Shown: positions 6,871 through 9,444 of the stretch, one piece after another | Layout of the letters: each line of letters begins with the position of its first letter | Position numbering within the stretch: the stretch's first letter is position 1 | NCBI RefSeq assembly: GCF_030453725.1 | Contig: NZ_JAKDJU010000117.1 | Location: forward strand, 1-9,444 | Direction: 5' to 3' | From: Brevibacterium picturae | Lineage (GTDB): Bacteria; Actinomycetota; Actinomycetes; Actinomycetales; Brevibacteriaceae | Length of the DNA: 9,444 bases | Notes under the pieces: generated by a model | What the model saw: the letters and a program-made list of their open reading frames with translations, nothing else | Told to the model about the DNA's origin: nothing | Database searches by the model: none | Translations under genes and position numbers: made by a program

Positions 6871-7620
6871 TCAGTCGCAGCCCTCGGGGCCGCACACGGC
6901 GCCGTCGCGGAAGGTCTCGTCTCCACCCTTGCCTGAGGCAGGGCTGTCCGCACCCGATCCTGCGCCGCCGAGCACCGTGAGCTTCTGGCTTTCGCTCCAC
7001 GCGGTCTCGAGGGCCTTGGTGAAGGCTTCGGGTGGCTGGGCACCGGAGATTGCGTACCTGCGGTCGATGACGAAGAACGGGACTCCATTGGCGCCCAGGG
7101 ATTGGGCCTCGGTGATGTCGGACTCGACCTCGGTGGTGTACTCGTCGGTGGACAGGACACGGCGGGCTTCGTCGGCGTCGATGCCGACTGTCTGGGCCAC
7201 CTCGGCGAGGTATTCGAGGTCTCCGATGTTGCGGCCCTTCTCGAAATGGCCGGACAGGAGCTCTTCCTTGGCCTGACTCATGACACCGTGCGTATTGGCC
7301 AGGTGGAGGAGGCGATGGGCCGTGAAGCTGTTGGCGACGACGATGGAGTCGAAGTCGTAGTCAAGGCCCTCACCGGCGGCCTGCTGCGTGACGTGGTCGA
7401 ACATCTGTCGAACCTGCTCGACCGGCATTCCCTTGGCCTGGCTGAGGTACTCGGTCTCTGTGCCCGCGTAGTGATCGGGCAGACTCGGGTCGAGCTGATA
7501 GCTGCGCCATTCGACCTCGATGTCGTCCTTATGTGCGAAGCCGTCCAAGGCGGTCTCAAAGCGACGTTTTCCGATATAGCACCAGGGGCAGGCGATGTCC
7601 GACCAGATTTCAATCCTCAT
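6871..7620 (-). CDS. DsbA-family (FrnE-like) thiol-disulfide oxidoreductase
   Basis: A 249-residue thioredoxin-fold protein with helical insertion. The active site is CPWC at 11-14 in IWSDIACPWCYIGKRRFE, followed by the FrnE-type segment VEWRSYQLDP (36-45). The helical part includes SFTAHRLLHLA (98-108), and the cis-proline loop is NGVPFFVID (178-186, Pro 181). After a Gly/Ser-rich linker (219-233) the C-terminus ends CGPEGCD, giving a second cysteine pair C243/C248 (CX4C), as in Deinococcus FrnE where that pair is redox active. There is no signal peptide or lipobox, so it acts in the cytoplasm. Members serve as disulfide oxidoreductases/isomerases or in polyketide pathways; the substrate is unknown. 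It lies 60 bases downstream of the radical SAM gene on the same strand and may be cotranscribed. Only a weak ribosome site precedes the ATG. Confidence 0.93.
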   Translation of the reverse strand: MRIEIWSDIACPWCYIGKRRFETALDGFAHKDDIEVEWRSYQLDPSLPDHYAGTETEYLSQAKGMPVEQVRQMFDHVTQQAAGEGLDYDFDSIVVANSFTAHRLLHLANTHGVMSQAKEELLSGHFEKGRNIGDLEYLAEVAQTVGIDADEARRVLSTDEYTTEVESDITEAQSLGANGVPFFVIDRRYAISGAQPPEAFTKALETAWSESQKLTVLGGAGSGADSPASGKGGDETFRDGAVCGPEGCD

Positions 7621-7638
7621 GTCAGGTCGAACCCTGGG

Positions 7639-7670
7639 CCGGTGCGGGTTATTCCCCTGCTGAGCACCGG
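7639..7670 (-). terminator. Weak stem-loop between the radical SAM and DsbA-like genes
   Basis: CCGGTGC (7639-7645) and GCACCGG (7664-7670) are complementary over 7 bases with an 18-base loop and no U-tract. It might attenuate read-through from the radical SAM gene, but it is too short to be sure. Confidence 0.25.
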
Positions 7671-7680
7671 TGCGGTCGAA

Positions 7681-8802
7681 TCAGAACAGTGCTTCCTGGG
7701 CTGGGGGAGTCAGACTTGCGGCTTGAGCTGCGGTCGAAGACGCGGCACCGAGCCGAGTCCGATCTGCGCGCTTGGTCATCGGGTAGTCATCGTCGGCAGC
7801 CCCGCGCAGATCGTATGCGTCGATGAGCGGATTGATGCGCCGGCTCAGCCAGGTCCGGTACTCCTTCGATGCATAGGACGATTGCGCATACATGCGGCGG
7901 TAGCGGGGGAGCAGCTCGGGATGCTCACGCTCGAGCCAGGCGAAGAACCATTCGCGTGCCCCAGGCCGCAGGTGCAGCGCCCCGTAGACGACTCTGCTCG
8001 CTCCGGCTTCCCTGATGGCGCGCAGTGCTGTGTCGAGGTGATCCATGGAGTCGGTGAGCTTCGGCATCACCGGCATGAGGAAGACCGTGACCTTGAAGCC
8101 GAGGTTCGCAGCCGCCCGCACCGTGGCCAGGCGCGCCGTCGTCGTAGGCGTGCCCGGTTCGATCGTCTGCTGCAGGGCATCATCGTAGACGGCGATCGAC
8201 ATGCTGATCTCTACGTCGACGTCCTCTTTGGCGCGGGCCAGCAGCGGCAGATCGCGGCGCAGCAACGTGCCCTTCGTCAGGACCGACATCGGCGTTCCGT
8301 GCTCGGCCAGGGCGGTGATGATGCCGGGCATGAGTGCATAGCGGCCTTCGGCGCGCTGGTAGGGGTCCGTATTCGTGCCCAATGCGACCAGCTCACGTGA
8401 CCACTTCGGTTTGGCCACCTCGGCGGCCAGCACCTCGGGAGTGTTGACCTTGACGATGACCTGCCGGTCGAAATCCTGACCGGAATCGAGGTCGAGATAG
8501 CGGTGGGTGTTGCGAGCGAAACAGTACACGCAGGCGTGAGAGCACCCTCGGTAGGGATTGATCGTCCAGGTGAATGGCATCGAACTGGCCGCGGGTACTT
8601 TGTTCAGCGCCGACTTCGCCAGAACTTCGTGGAAGGTGACGCCGGCGAACTCCGGTGTTCGAACACTGCGCACCAGACCTGTGACGCCGAAGAGCTCGGC
8701 AGGCGGGGCGTCGGTGCCTGCGGCCACTGTGCCCGATGCCGCCGTGCCTGCTGCCGCCGTGCCTGCTGCCGGGTCAAGAGCGCTCTGCTGATTCCACCTC
8801 AT
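7681..8802 (-). CDS. Rv2578c-family radical SAM protein (SplB-like, COG1533)
   Basis: A 373-residue protein. The N-terminus MRWNQQSA is typical of the family. The radical SAM cluster motif is CX3CX2C at C87, C91, C94 in GCSHACVYCFAR, the spacing that binds a 4Fe-4S cluster for S-adenosylmethionine cleavage. Other conserved stretches are TFHEVLAKSALNKVP (56-70), LGTNTDPYQRAEGRYALM, SVLTKGTLLRRDLPLL, EISMSIAVYDD and VFLMPVMPKLTDS. COG1533 is named for its similarity to spore photoproduct lyase, but the reaction of Rv2578c-type proteins is not known to me. Between residues 11 and 32 there is an Ala/Gly/Thr linker built from a 15-bp repeat, making the protein somewhat long. The start at 8802 coincides with a predicted transcription start, and an SOS box overlaps the promoter, so it is likely leaderless and LexA-repressed. 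A DsbA-like gene follows after 60 bases. Confidence 0.93.
   Translation of the reverse strand: MRWNQQSALDPAAGTAAAGTAASGTVAAGTDAPPAELFGVTGLVRSVRTPEFAGVTFHEVLAKSALNKVPAASSMPFTWTINPYRGCSHACVYCFARNTHRYLDLDSGQDFDRQVIVKVNTPEVLAAEVAKPKWSRELVALGTNTDPYQRAEGRYALMPGIITALAEHGTPMSVLTKGTLLRRDLPLLARAKEDVDVEISMSIAVYDDALQQTIEPGTPTTTARLATVRAAANLGFKVTVFLMPVMPKLTDSMDHLDTALRAIREAGASRVVYGALHLRPGAREWFFAWLEREHPELLPRYRRMYAQSSYASKEYRTWLSRRINPLIDAYDLRGAADDDYPMTKRADRTRLGAASSTAAQAASLTPPAQEALF
8714..8773 (-). repeat. Four tandem 15-bp units inside the radical SAM gene
   Basis: On the plus strand the units read GTGCCTGCGGCCACT, GTGCCCGATGCCGCC, GTGCCTGCTGCCGCC and GTGCCTGCTGCCGGG. They encode the pentapeptides PAAGT, AAAGT, AASGT and VAAGT. 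The multiple-of-three length keeps the frame, so copy number may vary between strains without breaking the protein. The stretch looks like a flexible linker ahead of the catalytic domain. Confidence 0.8.
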
Positions 8803-8808
8803 GCCTAC

Positions 8809-8837
8809 ATTCGAACACGTGTTCTAGTCGGCGTCAA
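8809..8837 (-). promoter_or_regulatory. Predicted leaderless promoter of the radical SAM gene
   Basis: On the minus strand, -35 TTGACG (8837-8832), a 17-base spacer and -10 TCGAAT (8814-8809) predict transcription starting at about 8802, the A of the ATG. There is no usable ribosome site and no room for one, which agrees with a leaderless mRNA, a common type in Actinobacteria. Confidence 0.55.
8811..8826. promoter_or_regulatory. Candidate LexA SOS box
   Basis: TCGAACACGTGTTCTA matches the Gram-positive/actinobacterial LexA consensus TCGAAC-N4-GTTCGA at 11 of 12 defined bases. Its central 12 bases GAACACGTGTTC are a perfect palindrome. It spans -24 to -9 relative to the ATG at 8802 and overlaps the predicted -10, where LexA would block RNA polymerase. 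No other full match was noticed in the window. Confidence 0.7.
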
Positions 8838-8909
8838 GGGTGGGTCGGGTGATGTCATAGGCGGCTGTCGAGCGGAAGTGGGGCTGCTTTCCTGATGGAA
8901 GCTGGGTGG

Positions 8910-9428
8910 TCAGGAGACTGTCATGCCTTTGAACTCGCTGCGGTGGAAAACGAGGGCGTCGGTGTCTGCTCCGGTGGCCACTCCGCTGTCGGTATCGAGG
9001 ATCTCCAGCAGGGCAACGGTGTGGTCGCCGGCCTCGACCTCGTTGTAGAGGCGGGTCCACAGATAGGCGGGGCCACCTGGGATGGTCAGCGCGCCATCGG
9101 CGGTGATCTCGGGGTCGACCCCGGCGAAGCGCGAGGCGCGGTCCTTCGACGCCAGCTGTCTGGCCAACTGTGACTGATGCGCGCCGAGGAGGGAGACCCC
9201 CAGGGCTGGTGCAGTGCGCAGGAGCGGCCACGTGCTCGAGCTGGCCTGCACCGCAACACTGATCAGCGGCGGGTCGAGTGAGACTCCCGCGGTCACCGTC
9301 GAAGCGACGAGTCCGAGGGGAGTCCCGCCGACCTCGGCGCCGATGAGCGCGACTCCCTGCGGGAAGTGCGAGAAGGTCTCGCGCAGAGCATCCGGTGACA
9401 CGGCTGCGGCTCGTGCGATCGTCGTCAT
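8910..9428 (-). CDS. Flavin reductase-like FMN-binding domain protein
   Basis: A 172-residue protein, the usual size for a stand-alone flavin reductase domain (split-barrel FMN-binding). Family features are the N-terminal helix and strand DALRETFSHFPQGVALIGA (13-31), the FMN-contact stretch GLVASTVTAGVSLDPPLISVAV (39-60), the helix ARQLASKDRASRFAGV (89-104) and the conserved AGDHTVALLEIL (133-144). Such proteins reduce FMN or FAD with NAD(P)H, often to feed a two-component monooxygenase; no monooxygenase is visible, so the partner may lie beyond the right edge or elsewhere. The ATG at 9428 has a good ribosome site, so the gene is complete. It is 107 bases upstream of and codirectional with the radical SAM gene, which however has its own predicted promoter. 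The promoter of this gene is outside the window. Confidence 0.93.
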   Translation of the reverse strand: MTTIARAAAVSPDALRETFSHFPQGVALIGAEVGGTPLGLVASTVTAGVSLDPPLISVAVQASSSTWPLLRTAPALGVSLLGAHQSQLARQLASKDRASRFAGVDPEITADGALTIPGGPAYLWTRLYNEVEAGDHTVALLEILDTDSGVATGADTDALVFHRSEFKGMTVS

Positions 9429-9435
9429 GAACTTG

Positions 9436-9440
9436 CCTCC
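9436..9440 (-). promoter_or_regulatory. Ribosome binding site of the flavin reductase gene
   Basis: On the minus strand, GGAGG (within CCGGAGGC) stands 7 bases before the ATG at 9428 and shows that the coding sequence is complete within the window. Confidence 0.75.
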
Positions 9441-9444
9441 GGTG

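Noticed and set aside
7102..8400. Long plus-strand frame (432 codons) opposite the DsbA-like and radical SAM genes
   Set aside because: Antisense shadow; the opposite strand encodes CPWC and CX3CX2C proteins with full family architecture.
8655..8666. Second perfect 12-bp palindrome GTGTTCGAACAC inside the radical SAM coding region, considered as another LexA site
   Set aside because: The half-sites are in the opposite order (GTTC-GAAC without the four-base spacer), it lies within coding sequence, and the residues it encodes fit the family; probably chance.
8886..8902. Small imperfect stem GCTTTCC-TGAT-GGAAGC downstream of the flavin reductase, considered as a terminator
   Set aside because: Only about six pairs with a bulge and no U-tract, and it overlaps no convincing transcript end.

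Overview
The window is GC-rich with strongly GC-biased third codon positions, and it encodes an Rv2578c-type radical SAM protein, a family characteristic of Actinobacteria. I read it as chromosomal DNA of an actinobacterium; Brevibacterium or a relative is my impression from the protein set and is not proven by the sequence. I see no rRNA, tRNA, insertion sequence, phage gene or CRISPR array.

Layout. Bases 1-2378 (+) hold a probable two-gene catabolic operon: the 3' part of an imidazolonepropionase-like amidohydrolase, then an M20 metallopeptidase/amidohydrolase. Converging on it is a MgtC/SapB family membrane protein (2410-3147, -). A 365-base stretch follows (3148-3512) with only a doubtful small ORF (+) and a perfect 16-bp hairpin. 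Bases 3513-5969 (-) encode a large YhgE/Pip-like (ABC-2-type) membrane protein made of two tandem copies of one six-helix module. It diverges from a TetR-family regulator (6174-6830, +). The 204-base region between them carries two mirror-image promoters sharing one palindrome, a clear candidate TetR operator.

Bases 6871-9428 hold three minus-strand genes with redox or iron-sulfur roles. In transcription order these are a flavin reductase-domain protein, an Rv2578c-family radical SAM protein and a FrnE-type DsbA oxidoreductase.

The best candidate for something under-described is the control of the radical SAM gene. A near-perfect actinobacterial LexA (SOS) box, TCGAAC-N4-GTTCTA, lies between a -35 and a -10 whose predicted start point is the A of the ATG. 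This implies a leaderless, DNA-damage-inducible mRNA for a member of the spore-photoproduct-lyase-like COG1533 group. The second candidate is the TetR/duplicated-YhgE module with its shared operator and no visible ATPase partner. No completely new multi-gene system is evident; these are regulatory and architectural leads.
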